Assembly (NCBI RefSeq): GCF_900094625.1
Contig: NZ_FMAJ01000002.1
Coordinates: forward strand, 248,001-312,000
Direction: 5' to 3'
Origin: Rhizobium aethiopicum
GTDB lineage: Bacteria > Pseudomonadota > Alphaproteobacteria > Rhizobiales > Rhizobiaceae
Length of the DNA stretch: 64,000 nt
Shown here: in pieces, positions 1 to 11,015 of the stretch
How the letters are laid out: each line of letters starts with the position of its first letter
Position numbering within the stretch: the stretch's first letter is position 1
The notes under the pieces: generated by a model
Database searches by the model: none
What the model was told of the DNA's origin: nothing
What the model saw: the letters and a program-made list of their open reading frames with translations, nothing else
Program-made: the position numbers and the translations under genes

Positions 1-1497
1 CGCATCGAGTTCCGGATCGGCATCCATTTGGGCGACGTCGTCGAGGAAAGTGACGGCGATCTGATGGGCGACGGCGTCAACATCGCCTCGCGATTGGAGG
101 GCGTCGCCGCGGCCGGCGCAATCTGCCTGTCAGAGGATGCCTATCGCCAGGTCAAAGCGAGGCTCGATCTATCGGTCAGCGATCTCGGCAACACGCAACT
201 CAAGAACATCGCCGAACCGATCCGAGTCTATTCGCTGCAAGTCGGCATCGCCGGGACCAAGGCAGCCGCGACTTCCGAAACCGGGGCGACCCAAACGGTG
301 ACCGCATCGTCGCCAAAGCTGTCGATCGCCGTCCTGCCCTTCGCCAACATGAGCGGTGACGCCGAACAGGACTACTTCGCCGACGGCATCTCGGAAGACA
401 TCATCACGGCACTATCGAAGTTGTCGCAGCTCTTCGTCATCGCCCGCAATTCGTCGTTTACCTTCAAGGGCAAGAACGTCCAGGTGCAGGAGGTGGGCAC
501 GAAGCTCGGGGTGCGGCATGTTCTTGAGGGCAGCGTACGCAAATCGGGGAACAGGGTACGCATCACCGCGCAGCTTATCGACGCGGCCACCGGCGGGCAT
601 TTATGGGCGGAGCGGTTTGATCGCGACCTAACCGATATATTTGCGGTTCAGGACGATGTAACGCAGCAGATCGTCGATGCGCTGGCGGTCAACCTGACAG
701 AGGGCGATCGAAAAAGGCTGGTGCCGGGGCAGACCGGGCGCCCCGAGGCGTATGACTGCTTCTTGCGCGGCCGGGAGCTGTGGCACCGACTGACGAAGCA
801 AACGAACAACGATGCCCGCGACCTTTTGCAACGTGCCGTCGAACTGGATCCGAACTTCGCTTCGGCGCACGCCTTTCTCGCCCTTACCCACGGGCTCGAC
901 TACCTGAACCGGTGGAGCGCGTCCCCGCAGCACTCGCTCCAGCAGGCCGAAGAGGCCGCGACGCTGGCGGTGGCGCGGGATAATAACGATCCCGTAGCGC
1001 ACTGGGCACTGAGTGTGGTCAGGCTTTACTCACGACAGCACGACAGAGCCATCAGCGAGGCCGAGCGCGCAATAGGCCTCAATCCGAACTTCGCCGAAGG
1101 GCAGGTCAGCCTCGGCGAGGCGCTTCTCTATTCGGGCAGATCCGAGGAGGCACTCGCCTGTTTCGATCGGGCGAGGATCTTGAACCCGTACTTTCCTGAT
1201 ATCGTTCTCCACTTTCAGGCCTTGGCTCTGTTTCAACTGGGAAGCTACCAAGAGGCCGTCGAACTGTTGCTGCAGCGCGTGAGCCGCAACCCCGTTACGG
1301 ATGTCTCGCGCGCACTTCTGGCCGCCTGTTACGGACACCTCGGCCGTTTCGAAAACGCTCGCGCGACGTGGCAAGAAGTGCTGCGGGTCAATCCCGACTA
1401 CTCCCTGGAATACCGCCGCAAAGTCTTGCCCTTCAAGAACCCCGCCGATTTCGAGCTTGTCGTGGAGGGGCTACGCAAGGCAGGTGTCGTACAATGA
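1..1497 (+). CDS. Adenylate/guanylate cyclase with TolB-like and TPR domains, 5' part outside window
   Basis: The reading frame is open from base 1, so the start lies upstream. The first ~50 residues match the end of a class III nucleotidyl cyclase catalytic domain (RIGIHLGDVV, GDGVNIASRLE). Residues ~110-240 form the TolB-like region common in rhizobial cyclases (SIAVLPFANMS, YFADGISEDI), and the rest is TPR-like helical repeats (alternating A, L and NP motifs). It probably makes cAMP or scaffolds a signalling complex in the cytoplasm. Rhizobia carry many paralogs of this architecture, so the specific role cannot be read. It ends convergent to carA with no clear terminator between them. Confidence 0.85.
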   Translation, partial: RIEFRIGIHLGDVVEESDGDLMGDGVNIASRLEGVAAAGAICLSEDAYRQVKARLDLSVSDLGNTQLKNIAEPIRVYSLQVGIAGTKAAATSETGATQTVTASSPKLSIAVLPFANMSGDAEQDYFADGISEDIITALSKLSQLFVIARNSSFTFKGKNVQVQEVGTKLGVRHVLEGSVRKSGNRVRITAQLIDAATGGHLWAERFDRDLTDIFAVQDDVTQQIVDALAVNLTEGDRKRLVPGQTGRPEAYDCFLRGRELWHRLTKQTNNDARDLLQRAVELDPNFASAHAFLALTHGLDYLNRWSASPQHSLQQAEEAATLAVARDNNDPVAHWALSVVRLYSRQHDRAISEAERAIGLNPNFAEGQVSLGEALLYSGRSEEALACFDRARILNPYFPDIVLHFQALALFQLGSYQEAVELLLQRVSRNPVTDVSRALLAACYGHLGRFENARATWQEVLRVNPDYSLEYRRKVLPFKNPADFELVVEGLRKAGVVQ

Positions 1498-1607
1498 CGA
1501 GTGATCAATGTCCGATCTTCAACCCGTTGCCGCCGCTTGCACGGAGGATGAGTGATAGCGAGTGGCTGCCGGTTTAACGCGCCCTTGCCAAATCGGCACT
1601 CTTGAAA

Positions 1608-2813
1608 TCAGCGTTCGGCGAGTGCCGGCTCGCCCTTTTTCTCGCGCACCATGTTGATGAAGCGGCGGAAGAGATAGTGGCTGTCCTGTGGGCCGGGCGA
1701 GGCTTCCGGATGATGCTGGACGGAGAAGACCTGTTTGCCGAGCACGCGCAGGCCGCAATTGGTGCCGTCGAAGAGCGAAATATGAGTCTCTTCAACGCCG
1801 TCGGGCAGCGACTTCGAGTCGACCGCGAAGCCGTGGTTCATCGAAACGATCTCGACCTTGCCCGTCGTATGATCCTTGACCGGGTGATTGGCGCCGTGAT
1901 GGCCCTGATGCATCTTTTCGGTCTTGGCGCCGAGTGCGAGACCGAGCATCTGGTGGCCGAGGCAGATGCCGAAGACCGGGATGTCGGTCTTAACAAGGGT
2001 CTTGATCACCGGCACGGCATATTCGCCGGTTGCAGCCGGATCGCCCGGGCCGTTCGACAGGAAGATGCCGTCCGGCTGCATGGCGAGCACGTCTTCAGCG
2101 CTTGTCGTGGCCGGCACGACCGTCACCTTGCAGTCGAGGCCGGCAAACAGCCGCAGGATATTGCGCTTGACGCCGTAATCGAGGCAGACCACGTGGTATT
2201 TCGCATCCTCCGCGCCGAGTTCGCCGTAACCTTCGTTCCAGATCCACGGCGTCTCGGTCCATTGCGAGGACTGGCCTGACGAGGCGATCTTGGCGAGGTC
2301 GAGACCTTCGAGACCGCTCCAGGCCCTGGCTTCAGCCTTCAGCTCCTCGATGTCGAAGACGCCGTTCGGGTCGTGGGCGATCACCGCGTTCGGAGCGCCG
2401 TTCTCGCGGATCCAGGCGGTCAGCGCGCGCGTGTCGATGCCGCAGAGGCCGATGATGCCGCGTGCCTTTAGCCATTGGTCAAGATGCTTGGCGGCGCGGT
2501 AGTTCGATGGTTCGGTGATATCGGCCTTGAAGATGACGCCGACGGCGCCGTGGCGGGCGGCTGGCGTCAGGTCTTCGATGTCTTCACCGTTGGTGCCGAT
2601 ATTGCCGATATGCGGAAAGGTGAAGGTGACGATCTGGCCGAGATAGGAGGGGTCGGTCATGATCTCTTCATAGCCGGTCAGCGCCGTGTTGAAGACCACT
2701 TCGGCCTGGACCTTGCCGGTCGCGCCGATGCCCTTGCCTTCGATCACCGTACCGTCGGCAAGAACGAGCAGGGCGGTCGGCTTTTCGTTTGTCCAGGGTG
2801 CTGTCGCGGTCAT
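1608..2813 (-). CDS. carA: Carbamoyl-phosphate synthase small subunit
   Basis: This is the glutamine amidotransferase subunit that supplies ammonia to CarB for carbamoyl phosphate, the precursor of arginine and pyrimidines. The N-terminal CPSase_sm_chain domain (ALLVLADGTVIEGKGIG, NTALTGYEEIMTDPSY) is followed by a class I GATase domain with the nucleophile-cysteine motif GICLGHQMLG and the histidine motif QHHPEASPGP. The start MTATAPW gives 401 residues, the usual rhizobial length; an ATG two codons upstream (2819) is equally possible because GGAAACGGG lies just before it. It stands alone here, carB not being adjacent, and faces away from the YqeY gene. Confidence 0.97.
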   Translation of the reverse strand: MTATAPWTNEKPTALLVLADGTVIEGKGIGATGKVQAEVVFNTALTGYEEIMTDPSYLGQIVTFTFPHIGNIGTNGEDIEDLTPAARHGAVGVIFKADITEPSNYRAAKHLDQWLKARGIIGLCGIDTRALTAWIRENGAPNAVIAHDPNGVFDIEELKAEARAWSGLEGLDLAKIASSGQSSQWTETPWIWNEGYGELGAEDAKYHVVCLDYGVKRNILRLFAGLDCKVTVVPATTSAEDVLAMQPDGIFLSNGPGDPAATGEYAVPVIKTLVKTDIPVFGICLGHQMLGLALGAKTEKMHQGHHGANHPVKDHTTGKVEIVSMNHGFAVDSKSLPDGVEETHISLFDGTNCGLRVLGKQVFSVQHHPEASPGPQDSHYLFRRFINMVREKKGEPALAER

Positions 2814-3084
2814 CTTCATCCCGTTTCCGGCGGTCGGCGCGCGTTGCCGCGCTCGTCGCCATTTGATCTCGCAGGCGTGTGGACGCGGCAATGCCGCGCG
2901 CTTCAGGCCTGATCACGAATTTTGGTGCAGGTGGCGGTAGATAGCCACGCAATCGCTTGCGGTCAACTCTTTGTAGCCGAGATCGAGGCTGTTTTCCTGC
3001 GGTTTATCGCGCCGATCGCGCAATTTATTTGATCCCTCGCATCGGCGTGGTTTATGAAGCGGCATCAAAAAAGGAGTGAAGACC

Positions 3085-3537
3085 ATGCTGCGCGATCAAC
3101 TCGCCACCCAGCTGAAAGAGGCGATGAAGGCCAAGGATTCAGAGCGGCTTTCGACCGTCCGGCTTATCCAGGCCGCGATCAAGGACCGCGACATCGCCAA
3201 TCGCGGCACCGGCAAGGAGCAGGCGAGCGACGACGAGATCCTGCAGATTCTCGCCAAGATGGTGAAGCAGCGGGACGAATCGGCCAAGATCTACGAAGAA
3301 AATTCCCGGCCGGAGCTTGCCGCCAAGGAGCGCGCCGAAATCATCGTCATCCAGGATTTCATGCCGAAGCAGCTTTCCGACAGCGAAGTGCGCGCCAATA
3401 TATCGGCTGTTATCGCGGAGACGGGCTCCTCAGGCGTCAAGGACATGGGCAAGGTGATGGCTGCGCTCAAGGAGCGTTATGCCGGCCAGATGGATTTCGC
3501 CAAGGCGTCGGCGACCGTCAAGGAGTTGCTGAACTAA
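3085..3537 (+). CDS. GatB/YqeY domain protein
   Basis: A 150-aa cytoplasmic protein that is YqeY-like throughout: an N-terminal helical part (MLRDQLATQLKEAMKAKDSERL) and a C-terminal GatB/YqeY tail (SGVKDMGKVMAALKERYAGQ). The family resembles the tail of the tRNA amidotransferase subunit GatB; its own function is not settled. The ATG at 3085 was preferred over a GTG at 3076 because AAGGAG at 3071-3076 is correctly spaced from it. Its position between carA and dnaG, next to rpoD, resembles the arrangement in other Rhizobiales as I recall it. The last 20 bases overlap the end of the convergent gene on the other strand. Confidence 0.93.
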   Translation: MLRDQLATQLKEAMKAKDSERLSTVRLIQAAIKDRDIANRGTGKEQASDDEILQILAKMVKQRDESAKIYEENSRPELAAKERAEIIVIQDFMPKQLSDSEVRANISAVIAETGSSGVKDMGKVMAALKERYAGQMDFAKASATVKELLN

Positions 3538-4417
3538 AACGTCTCGCCTGCGGTTCTTCGTGTACCGCAGGCCCGAGCACCGCCTCGGCGGCAGCATCGA
3601 TAATGGCGAATTTCGCCGCCTGATAATTCCAATATTCCATGATGAAGCGACCCGACAGCCAGAAGTCGCCCTTCCGCGAAGGTTCGGTCCAGCCGACGCT
3701 TTCCATGGTCGCCGCCTGTGTCAGAAGCCGCTTCAGGTGCGTATTGGAGATCATGAATTGTTCGCGGAGCTCCCTGAGCGACATGGGCCCGATCACAACA
3801 CGTTCGGCCGTCCGAGGAAATTCCGGCAGGCGCGAGATCAGGTAGTCCATCACCAGCCCGCCGGAATTCGCCCAGTTGAAGAGGTTGAAGGTCGGGCCCG
3901 GACTGCGCACCGCTTCGCTGCCAATGATTGCCCTTGCAATCAGCGGCTGGATCGCGGCCATCATCGCCGAAGGATCGACGGTGACCTTCCTAGCACGTTC
4001 GCCGCCATCCAGGCTGTCGAGGATCATCATGTGCGCTAGGAGCCATCGGGTAAAATGCTGTTCGGCGATCTCCGTGGGTTCCAGGTAGCGCGTGCGCTTG
4101 TCGGGGCCGGGAACGGCCTCCAGGAAGCGATAGGCCAGCATTTCCTGCATGAAGGCGGCGGCCGTGTTGCGGCTGGCAATGTCATTCCTGACCGCGAAAT
4201 CGATGAAGCGGCCGGAATAGAGGCCGCTCTTCCCATCGCCGGGATAGCCATAGTGAAGCGCGAAGCCGGCATGGGCCATCAGCCAGCGCTGCTGCGCGGC
4301 GAAAATCGAGGCGATGCGCGGGCTTTCGCGATAGATCGCGAGCAGTTGATTGGCGCAATGCAGGATCGCAGCGGAAAAGCGATCGTCTGCTGCAAGATTT
4401 TCAGCGGTGAAGGCCAT
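3518..4417 (-). CDS. Conserved hypothetical protein with possible C-terminal helix-turn-helix
   Basis: About 299 residues, mostly alpha-helical, with no family I can name securely. Near the C-terminus, MSLRELREQFMISNTHLKRL reads like a winged-helix or helix-turn-helix recognition segment, which would suit a transcription regulator, but this is inference. The start at MAFTAENL (4417) was chosen because the nine residues upstream (to 4444) look like non-coding translation; neither start has a good Shine-Dalgarno. It is convergent with the YqeY gene, and their 3' ends overlap by 20 bases. Confidence 0.75.
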   Translation of the reverse strand: MAFTAENLAADDRFSAAILHCANQLLAIYRESPRIASIFAAQQRWLMAHAGFALHYGYPGDGKSGLYSGRFIDFAVRNDIASRNTAAAFMQEMLAYRFLEAVPGPDKRTRYLEPTEIAEQHFTRWLLAHMMILDSLDGGERARKVTVDPSAMMAAIQPLIARAIIGSEAVRSPGPTFNLFNWANSGGLVMDYLISRLPEFPRTAERVVIGPMSLRELREQFMISNTHLKRLLTQAATMESVGWTEPSRKGDFWLSGRFIMEYWNYQAAKFAIIDAAAEAVLGPAVHEEPQARRFSSATP

Positions 4418-5083
4418 TGGGAGGGGTCCAGGATGTCGGCGCATACATCTTTCGAACTGCCGCCGCCTGTCAACGGCTTTGTCAATAATCGGTTAATTCC
4501 AAAGGGAAATTGTATCAGGAGAAGCCAAAAATTAAGAAGGCAGGAGCTGGGGGCGCTCCTGCCTTCTTGCTCTTTGCTTCCGCCGGCACGCAGGGCCGAG
4601 GCCCAAGCCGGAGGGTATTTGCAAAGGCACCCTTGCGAAGCGGCGCCGGGGGTAGGGATGGTGCTTCGCTCGGGGATTGCTTTGTTGAGATGAACCTACG
4701 GCCGGGCGGCTGCTTATTCAAATTACAAAAAAATAATGATTGCCGGAAACGGCGTTTGGGACGGCGTGGAAGCGAAGTTTTGGCACTTGGCGGGACGATA
4801 ACGCCGCTCGACCGAAGGATTTCATAAGTCGCTGTTTTTTAACGTTTTAGTCTAGCGTTGCCGAAGGCGGAAGCTCTCGATAGATACTGGCGAGAAGCGA
4901 AATCGCGATCTCGGACGACAACAGTGTCGCACCCCTTGTCGCAGGGGTGATAACGCGTTGTTGATCGGATAACCGACAGTGTCGGCGATGAGTGCACTTG
5001 CCTGTGAATAGCGGGTTTTCCCGACAAGTTTCGTGGCATGGTGCGGCAAAGCAGCTTATATGGAGCTTGGCCAAGAGGTATAA
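4418..5083. other. Gene-free region upstream of dnaG
   Basis: Roughly 660 bases without a convincing gene between the divergent hypothetical gene and dnaG. It holds one long hairpin (4534-4568) and AT-richer stretches at about 4720-4740 and 4825-4850 that could carry the dnaG promoter. I could not identify a clear -35/-10 pair. No small ORF here has both a Shine-Dalgarno and plausible protein composition. Confidence 0.5.
4534..4568. terminator. Perfect 14-bp hairpin
   Basis: AAGAAGGCAGGAGC (4534-4547) pairs perfectly with GCTCCTGCCTTCTT (4555-4568) around a 7-base loop. It could act as a terminator on either strand, though no T-run follows. It lies at the 5' side of the minus-strand gene and far upstream of dnaG, so it may instead belong to an untranslated RNA or a degenerate repeat. 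Confidence 0.45.
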
Positions 5084-7084
5084 ATGCGCTTTTCCAACAC
5101 CTTTCTCGATGAGATCCGCGATCGCGTTCCGATTTCGAACGTGATCGCGCGCCGTGTGAGCTGGGACAAGCGTAAGACCAATGTGTCTCGCGGAGATTAC
5201 TGGGCCTGCTGCCCGTTCCACGGCGAGAAGTCGCCGAGCTTTCACTGCGAGGACCGGAAGGGCCGCTATCACTGCTTCGGTTGCGGCGTCACCGGCGACC
5301 ATTTTCGCTTCCTGACCGAGCTGGAGGGCTTGAGCTTTCCCGAGGCCGTGCAGCAGATTGCCGACATGGCGGGCGTGCCGATGCCGCTTGCCGACGCCGC
5401 AATGGAAAAGCGCGAGAAGGATCGCGGCTCTCTGATCGACGTCATGGAAATGGCGACGAGCTTCTTCCAGGACCAGTTGCAGACGGCCAATGGCGCCAAG
5501 GCGCGCGCCTATCTGCGCGATCGCGGGCTGACGGGGCGCACCATCGAGACCTTCCGTCTCGGTTATGCGCCCGACAGCCGCAATGCGCTGAAGGAATTCC
5601 TCGCCGGCAAGGGCGTTACGAAGGAGCAGATCGAGGCCTGCGGCCTGGTCGTCCATGAAAACGTGCCGGTGTCCTACGACCGTTTCCGTGATCGCATCAT
5701 GTTTCCGATCCTGTCGTCGCGGGAAAAGGTCATCGCCTTCGGCGGCCGCGCCATGTCACCAGATGCGCCGGCGAAGTATCTGAACTCCAACGAAACCGAG
5801 CTCTTCCACAAGGGCAACGTGCTCTACAATTTCGCCCGCGCGCGCCGGGCAATCCAGGGACCTGGCCGCGGCGATCATCAGGACGACAATGGCTCCGGCA
5901 CCATCATCGCCGTCGAAGGCTATATGGACGTGATCGCGCTTCATCAGGCGGGCATCGAAAATGCCGTTGCGCCGCTCGGCACGGCGCTCACCGAAAACCA
6001 GCTCGAACTGCTCTGGAAGATGGTGCCGCAGCCGGTGCTCTGCTTCGATGGCGACGGCGCCGGCATCCGCGCGGCCAATCGGGCCGCCGAACTGGCGCTG
6101 CCGCATCTGAAGCCCGGCCGCTCCGTCCGCTTCGCGCTGCTGCCCGACGGAAAGGATCCCGACGACCTCGTGCGCGACGAGGGCCGCGCGCCCTTCGACA
6201 AGGTGATGAGCCAGGCAAAGCCGCTTTCGGAGATGCTGTGGAGCCGGGAGGTCAACACCGGCAAGTTCGATACGCCCGAAGCGCGCGCCGAGCTCGAAGC
6301 TCGGCTGAAGCAGCTCGTCGCGGTCATCGCCGACGAGAATGTGCGCCGTCATTACCAGCAGGATATTCGCGACCGGCTGAACGCCTTCTTTCAGCCGCAG
6401 TTCCAGAACCGCAACAGTGGCGAGCGGCGCGGTTTCAGCGGCAATTCCCGGAACGGCCGCGACAATGCGGGCAAGGCAGGACCGAAAAGCCCCAGCCTCA
6501 TTTCCGACCGGCTCGCCCGCTCAGGGCCTGTGCGCGGACACCGGGACAATACAGCGCTGCGCGAAAGCGTGCTGGCGCTCACCATCGTCAATCATCCGGC
6601 CCTGATGATCGACGATTATGATGAGATCGCCGCGATCGAATATGACAGCCGCGAGCTGCAGCGGCTCTGGTCGGCGATGCTCGGCGCAGCCGCTGCCGTT
6701 GCCGGCCCGCATCTGACGCGCGAATATCTGACTGAGCGGCTGGAATTCGAAGGTTTCGGTCCGCTCATCAAGAGCCTCGACCAGCAGGTGCGCAATGCGA
6801 GGCTGTGGACAGCGACCGAGGAGGCGGCGATGGAGGATGCCCGTGAGGGCTATCGCCAGGCGCTCGCCTTCCACAAACGCGCGAAGGCGTTGCGCCGGCA
6901 GAAGATGGAACTCGAACGCGAGATAGCGCTGGCGACCGAAGCCGGTGACGGCGAGGCGATCGTTCAGCTGATCCGGGCGCAGCAGGAAGTGCATCTCGAA
7001 GGCGTGCGCCTAGAGAACCAGGAGGCGATCATCGACGGCTTCGGCGTGCTTTCCGGCCGCGTCAAAGGAGCGGCGAGCCACTGA
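5084..7084 (+). CDS. dnaG: DNA primase
   Basis: It synthesises RNA primers for replication at the fork with the DnaB helicase. The N-terminal zinc ribbon has ligands C43, H46, C64 and C67 (CPFHGEK, YHCFGCG). The catalytic core follows, with the Toprim acidic motifs [10 protein letters not shown] and [14 protein letters not shown] and further conserved motifs such as FGGRAM. A C-terminal helical DnaB-interacting region runs from about residue 480. The length of 666 aa fits rhizobial DnaG. The stop overlaps the start of recQ by one base (TGATG), so the two genes are likely cotranscribed. rpoD lies 6 kb downstream, a split version of the classical macromolecular synthesis operon. Confidence 0.98.
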   Translation: MRFSNTFLDEIRDRVPISNVIARRVSWDKRKTNVSRGDYWACCPFHGEKSPSFHCEDRKGRYHCFGCGVTGDHFRFLTELEGLSFPEAVQQIADMAGVPMPLADAAMEKREKDRGSLIDVMEMATSFFQDQLQTANGAKARAYLRDRGLTGRTIETFRLGYAPDSRNALKEFLAGKGVTKEQIEACGLVVHENVPVSYDRFRDRIMFPILSSREKVIAFGGRAMSPDAPAKYLNSNETELFHKGNVLYNFARARRAIQGPGRGDHQDDNGSGTIIAVEGYMDVIALHQAGIENAVAPLGTALTENQLELLWKMVPQPVLCFDGDGAGIRAANRAAELALPHLKPGRSVRFALLPDGKDPDDLVRDEGRAPFDKVMSQAKPLSEMLWSREVNTGKFDTPEARAELEARLKQLVAVIADENVRRHYQQDIRDRLNAFFQPQFQNRNSGERRGFSGNSRNGRDNAGKAGPKSPSLISDRLARSGPVRGHRDNTALRESVLALTIVNHPALMIDDYDEIAAIEYDSRELQRLWSAMLGAAAAVAGPHLTREYLTERLEFEGFGPLIKSLDQQVRNARLWTATEEAAMEDAREGYRQALAFHKRAKALRRQKMELEREIALATEAGDGEAIVQLIRAQQEVHLEGVRLENQEAIIDGFGVLSGRVKGAASH

Positions 7085-8952
7085 TGTCGCTGAGCGAAGG
7101 CAGTCAACCCGGCTTTTCCGCTTCCGGCGCGCTGTTTGCGGGCGGCCGATCGCCGCTCGACATCCTGAAACAGATCTACGGTTATTCCTCCTTCCGCGGC
7201 AAGCAGCAGCAGGTGGTGGAGCATATCGTTTCCGGCGGCGATGCCGTGGTGCTCTTTCCGACGGGTGCAGGCAAATCGCTGTGTTTCCAGATCCCGGCGC
7301 TTTGCCGAGACGGTGTCGGCATCGTCGTTTCGCCGCTGATCGCGTTGATGCGCGATCAGGTGGAGGCGATGAAGCAGCTCGGCATCCGCGCCGCGGCGCT
7401 GAACTCGTCGCTGTCGCGCGAGGAGTTCGTCGAGGTTCGCCGTGCACTTTCGGCGGGAAAGCTCGACCTTCTCTACGTCACGCCCGAGCGCATCCTGACC
7501 GACGGTTTCCGCGAGCTGATCGCCAGTGAGAAGATCGCGCTGTTTGCCATCGACGAGGCCCACTGCGTCTCGCAATGGGGCCATGATTTCCGCCCGGAAT
7601 ATCGCGAGCTCGGCCGGCTCGGCGAGCAATATCCCGGCGTGCCCCGCGTGGCGCTGACGGCAACGGCCGACCCGCATACGCGCGACGACATTATCGAGCG
7701 GCTGGCGCTTGAGAATGCCGAGATCTTCACCACCAGCTTCGACCGGCCGAATATCGCCTATGAGATCGTCGAGCGCGACCAGCCGCGCCAGCAGCTCCTG
7801 CGCTTCCTCTCCGGCCACAAGGACGATAGCGGCATCGTCTATTGCCTGTCGCGCGCCAAGGTCGAGGATACGGCCGAGTGGCTGAACGCGCAGGGCATCC
7901 GCGCGCGGCCCTATCATGCCGGCATGGACCGGGCGCTGCGCGATGCCAATCAGGATGCTTTCCTGAAAGAAGAAAACCTCTGCCTGGTCGCCACCGTCGC
8001 CTTCGGCATGGGCATCGACAAGCCGAACGTCCGCTATGTCGCTCATCTCGATCTGCCGGGCTCGGTGGAGGCCTATTACCAGGAGACCGGGCGAGCGGGA
8101 CGTGACGGCCTGCCGTCCGAGGTCTGGATGGCTTATGGCATGGCCGACGTGATCCAGCGCCGCGGCATGATCGACGAGGGCAATGCCGCAGACGAGATCA
8201 AGCGGGTCGAGCGGGCCAAGCTCAATGCTTTGCTGGCGATCTGCGAAACCGCCTCCTGCCGCCGGCAGGCGATCCTTGCCCATTTCGGCGAGGCGCATGC
8301 CGGCCATTGCGGCAATTGCGACACCTGCCTGAAGCCGGTCGAGACCTGGGAGGGCACAGAAGCGGCGATCAAGGCGCTCGCCGCCGTCTACCGCACCGGC
8401 GAACGCTTCGGCGCCGGCCATGTCATCGATGTGCTGCTCGGCAACGTCAACGAAAAGACCGAGCGTTTCGGCCATGTCAACATGCCCGTCTTCGGCGCCG
8501 GCAAAGACATTCCGGCGCGCACATGGCAATCTGTCTACCGTCAGCTGCTCGCCATGGGGCTGATCCGCATCGATCATGAAGCCTATGGCGCGCTGAAGCT
8601 GGAGCCGGAGGCGCGCGCCGTCTTCAAGCATGAACGGCAGGTTTTCTTCCGCAAGGACAGACCGGCCTCGGAGCGACGCACGAAGAAGGCCGAGCGCAGC
8701 GAACGAAAATCGGGACTATCCGGTGCCGACGGCACGCTTTTCGAAGCGCTGCGGGCCGAGCGCATGGCGATTGCGAAATCGCTCGGCGTACCGCCCTATG
8801 TCGTCTTTCCCGACACGACGCTGGTTGCCTTTGCAACGGAACGGCCGCGAAGCCGCAAGGAATTGCTCGGCATATCAGGCGTCGGCCAATCGAAACTCGA
8901 GCGGTATGGCGACGCATTCCTGGAGATCATTCTCTCGCACGACAAGGACTGA
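7084..8952 (+). CDS. recQ: ATP-dependent DNA helicase RecQ
   Basis: A 3'-5' helicase for recombination and repair. Motifs in order: Walker A PTGAGKS at residues 59-65, DEAH at 157-160 followed by [13 protein letters not shown], the helicase C domain ([40 protein letters not shown]), the RecQ zinc-binding cysteines ([17 protein letters not shown]), a winged helix, and a C-terminal HRDC domain ending near [16 protein letters not shown]. The length of 622 aa is normal. It is translationally coupled to dnaG by a one-base overlap. Confidence 0.97.
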   Translation: MSLSEGSQPGFSASGALFAGGRSPLDILKQIYGYSSFRGKQQQVVEHIVSGGDAVVLFPTGAGKSLCFQIPALCRDGVGIVVSPLIALMRDQVEAMKQLGIRAAALNSSLSREEFVEVRRALSAGKLDLLYVTPERILTDGFRELIASEKIALFAIDEAHCVSQWGHDFRPEYRELGRLGEQYPGVPRVALTATADPHTRDDIIERLALENAEIFTTSFDRPNIAYEIVERDQPRQQLLRFLSGHKDDSGIVYCLSRAKVEDTAEWLNAQGIRARPYHAGMDRALRDANQDAFLKEENLCLVATVAFGMGIDKPNVRYVAHLDLPGSVEAYYQETGRAGRDGLPSEVWMAYGMADVIQRRGMIDEGNAADEIKRVERAKLNALLAICETASCRRQAILAHFGEAHAGHCGNCDTCLKPVETWEGTEAAIKALAAVYRTGERFGAGHVIDVLLGNVNEKTERFGHVNMPVFGAGKDIPARTWQSVYRQLLAMGLIRIDHEAYGALKLEPEARAVFKHERQVFFRKDRPASERRTKKAERSERKSGLSGADGTLFEALRAERMAIAKSLGVPPYVVFPDTTLVAFATERPRSRKELLGISGVGQSKLERYGDAFLEIILSHDKD

Positions 8953-9018
8953 AGGTCAGGGCGCTCCTTGAGATGGGCCGGATTGGCATGATAGATGCTG
9001 CTCCGAGGAGGAACGCCG

Positions 9019-9747
9019 ATGGCTCAGAATATCTATGACCGGCCGGAATTCTTCGCCGGATACAGCGATCTCAGCCGATCTCTTCGCGGGCTAGACGGAG
9101 CGGCCGAATGGCCGGCGGTGCGTGTGCTTCTGCCCGATCTTACCGGCAAACGTGTGGTCGACCTCGGCTGCGGCTTCGGCTGGTTTTCGCGTTTTGCCAG
9201 TAGTCAGGGGGCCGCAAGCGTGCTTGCGCTCGATATCTCCGAAAAGATGATCGCCAGAGCCAGGGCCGATACAAGCGATGCGGCGGTTACCTACAAGATA
9301 GCCGATCTCGAACATCTCGAACTTGCCGAGGCCGCTTTCGATTTCGCCTACAGTTCGCTGGCGCTGCATTATATCGAGGATTTCACCGGCCTCGTCGTGA
9401 CGGTGCATCGCGCGCTTCTTCCGGGATCGCATTTCGTCTTCACCATCGAGCATCCGATCTATATGGCGCCGAGCAGGCCGGATTGGGCGCGCGATGCCGA
9501 AGGGCGCCGCATCTGGCCGCTCGATCGCTATTGCGTCGAAGGTGCGCGCACGACGGACTGGCTCGCCAAAGGCGTGATCAAGCAGCACCGCAAGCTTGGA
9601 ACGACGCTCAACACCTTGATCGCGGCCGGCTTTTCCATCCGCCATGTCGAAGAGTGGAGCCCGAACGATGAGGAATTGCGAGACAATCCCGACTGGGCGA
9701 CGGAAATGGACCGGCCGATGTTCCTGCTGATCTCGGTGCAGCGCTAA
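9019..9747 (+). CDS. Class I SAM-dependent methyltransferase
   Basis: A 242-aa soluble enzyme of the Methyltransf_11/25 type. The SAM-binding glycine loop is VVDLGCGFGWFSRFA, followed by the acidic ribose-binding position in VLALDISEKM and the motif YSSLALHYIED. The substrate cannot be read from the sequence; relatives are annotated only as methyltransferases. The start at 9019 follows GAGGAGGA (9005-9012) at good spacing, which excludes an ATG eight codons upstream. It lies alone between recQ and kbl. Confidence 0.9.
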   Translation: MAQNIYDRPEFFAGYSDLSRSLRGLDGAAEWPAVRVLLPDLTGKRVVDLGCGFGWFSRFASSQGAASVLALDISEKMIARARADTSDAAVTYKIADLEHLELAEAAFDFAYSSLALHYIEDFTGLVVTVHRALLPGSHFVFTIEHPIYMAPSRPDWARDAEGRRIWPLDRYCVEGARTTDWLAKGVIKQHRKLGTTLNTLIAAGFSIRHVEEWSPNDEELRDNPDWATEMDRPMFLLISVQR

Positions 9748-9811
9748 AGAAGACAAGCCGGTGGCGATATGCTAATCCCGGAGCCTATAGAAACGTCAGG
9801 AAGGGCCGCCC

Positions 9812-10999
9812 ATGACCTCGCCATTTCTTTCCCATCTCCGGGCCGAGATTTCGGCGCTGAAGGATGCCGGACTCTATAAGTCCGAGCGGATTATCAGCTC
9901 CAAGCAGGCGGGCGAGATTGCGATTTCCACAGGCGAGCGCGTGCTGAATTTCTGCGCCAACAACTATCTCGGCCTCGCCGATAACGAGGAACTGGCCGAG
10001 GCCGGCAAGCAGGCGCTCGATCGCTACGGCTACGGCATGGCCTCCGTGCGCTTCATTTGCGGCACGCAGGAGGAGCATAAGCAACTCGAAGCCCGCATCT
10101 CCTCCTTTCTCGGCATGGAAGACACGATCCTCTATTCCTCCTGCTTCGATGCGAATGGCGGCCTGTTCGAGACGCTGCTTGGCGAAGAGGACGCGATCAT
10201 TTCGGACGCGCTTAACCACGCCTCGATCATCGACGGCGTCAGGCTTTCGAAGGCCAAGCGCTTCCGCTACGCCAACAATGACATGGCGGCGCTGGAAGAG
10301 GAGCTGAAAAAGGCCGAAGGCAGCCGCTTCAAGCTGATCGCCACCGACGGTGTCTTCTCCATGGACGGCATCATCGCCAATCTACCGGGCGTGTGCGATC
10401 TCGCCGAGAAATACGGCGCCATGGTCATGGTCGATGACAGCCACGCCGTCGGCTTCGTCGGCAAGAATGGCCGCGGCTCGCCGGAATATTGCGGCGTCGA
10501 GGGCCGCATCGACATCATCACCGGCACGCTCGGCAAGGCGCTCGGCGGCGCCTCCGGCGGTTATACCTCGGCGAAAGCCGAGATCGTCGAGTGGCTGCGG
10601 CAGCGCTCGCGGCCATACCTGTTCTCGAACACGCTGGCGCCCGTTATCGCTGCGGCTTCGCTGAAAGTGTTCGATCTCATCGAAAACGGTGATGCCCTGC
10701 GCCAGCGCCTTTCCGACAATGCCGATCTCTTTCGCCGCGAGATGACGAAGCTCGGCTTCACGCTCGCCGGGGAAGGTCATCCTATCATCCCCGTCATGCT
10801 CGGGGATGCCAAGCTGGCGCAGGACATGGCAAGCCTGATGCTGAAGAAGGGGATCTATGTGATCGGCTTCTCTTTCCCCGTGGTGCCGAAAGGCCAGGCC
10901 CGCATCCGCACGCAGATGTCGGCGGCGCATTCGAAGGCGGATGTGGAGCGGGCGGTTGCGGCTTTTGCGGAAGCAGGGCGGGAATTGGGTGTGATTTGA
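9812..10999 (+). CDS. kbl: 2-amino-3-ketobutyrate CoA ligase (glycine C-acetyltransferase)
   Basis: A PLP enzyme that cleaves 2-amino-3-ketobutyrate with CoA to give glycine and acetyl-CoA, the second step of threonine breakdown through Tdh. It is an alpha-oxoamine synthase family member: [12 protein letters not shown] near the N-terminus, [10 protein letters not shown], and the PLP-lysine motif [14 protein letters not shown]. The length of 395 aa matches the family. AGGAAGGG precedes the ATG. tdh follows after a RIME-type repeat and presumably forms one operon with it. Confidence 0.97.
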   Translation: MTSPFLSHLRAEISALKDAGLYKSERIISSKQAGEIAISTGERVLNFCANNYLGLADNEELAEAGKQALDRYGYGMASVRFICGTQEEHKQLEARISSFLGMEDTILYSSCFDANGGLFETLLGEEDAIISDALNHASIIDGVRLSKAKRFRYANNDMAALEEELKKAEGSRFKLIATDGVFSMDGIIANLPGVCDLAEKYGAMVMVDDSHAVGFVGKNGRGSPEYCGVEGRIDIITGTLGKALGGASGGYTSAKAEIVEWLRQRSRPYLFSNTLAPVIAAASLKVFDLIENGDALRQRLSDNADLFRREMTKLGFTLAGEGHPIIPVMLGDAKLAQDMASLMLKKGIYVIGFSFPVVPKGQARIRTQMSAAHSKADVERAVAAFAEAGRELGVI

Positions 11000-11015
11000 G
11001 GATGAGCGTTTGCTG

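Noticed and set aside
3560..4693. Long open frames antisense to the gene at 3518-4417
   Set aside because: They are the usual complementary-strand shadows of a high-GC coding region, with no start signals.
4787..4802. TGGCAC followed by GGGAC, a sigma-54-like site before dnaG
   Set aside because: The second half lacks the TTGC element required for sigma-54.
6964..8631. A 555-codon open frame on the minus strand over recQ
   Set aside because: The plus strand has all RecQ motifs in order; the antisense frame has no recognisable domain and is a GC-bias artefact.
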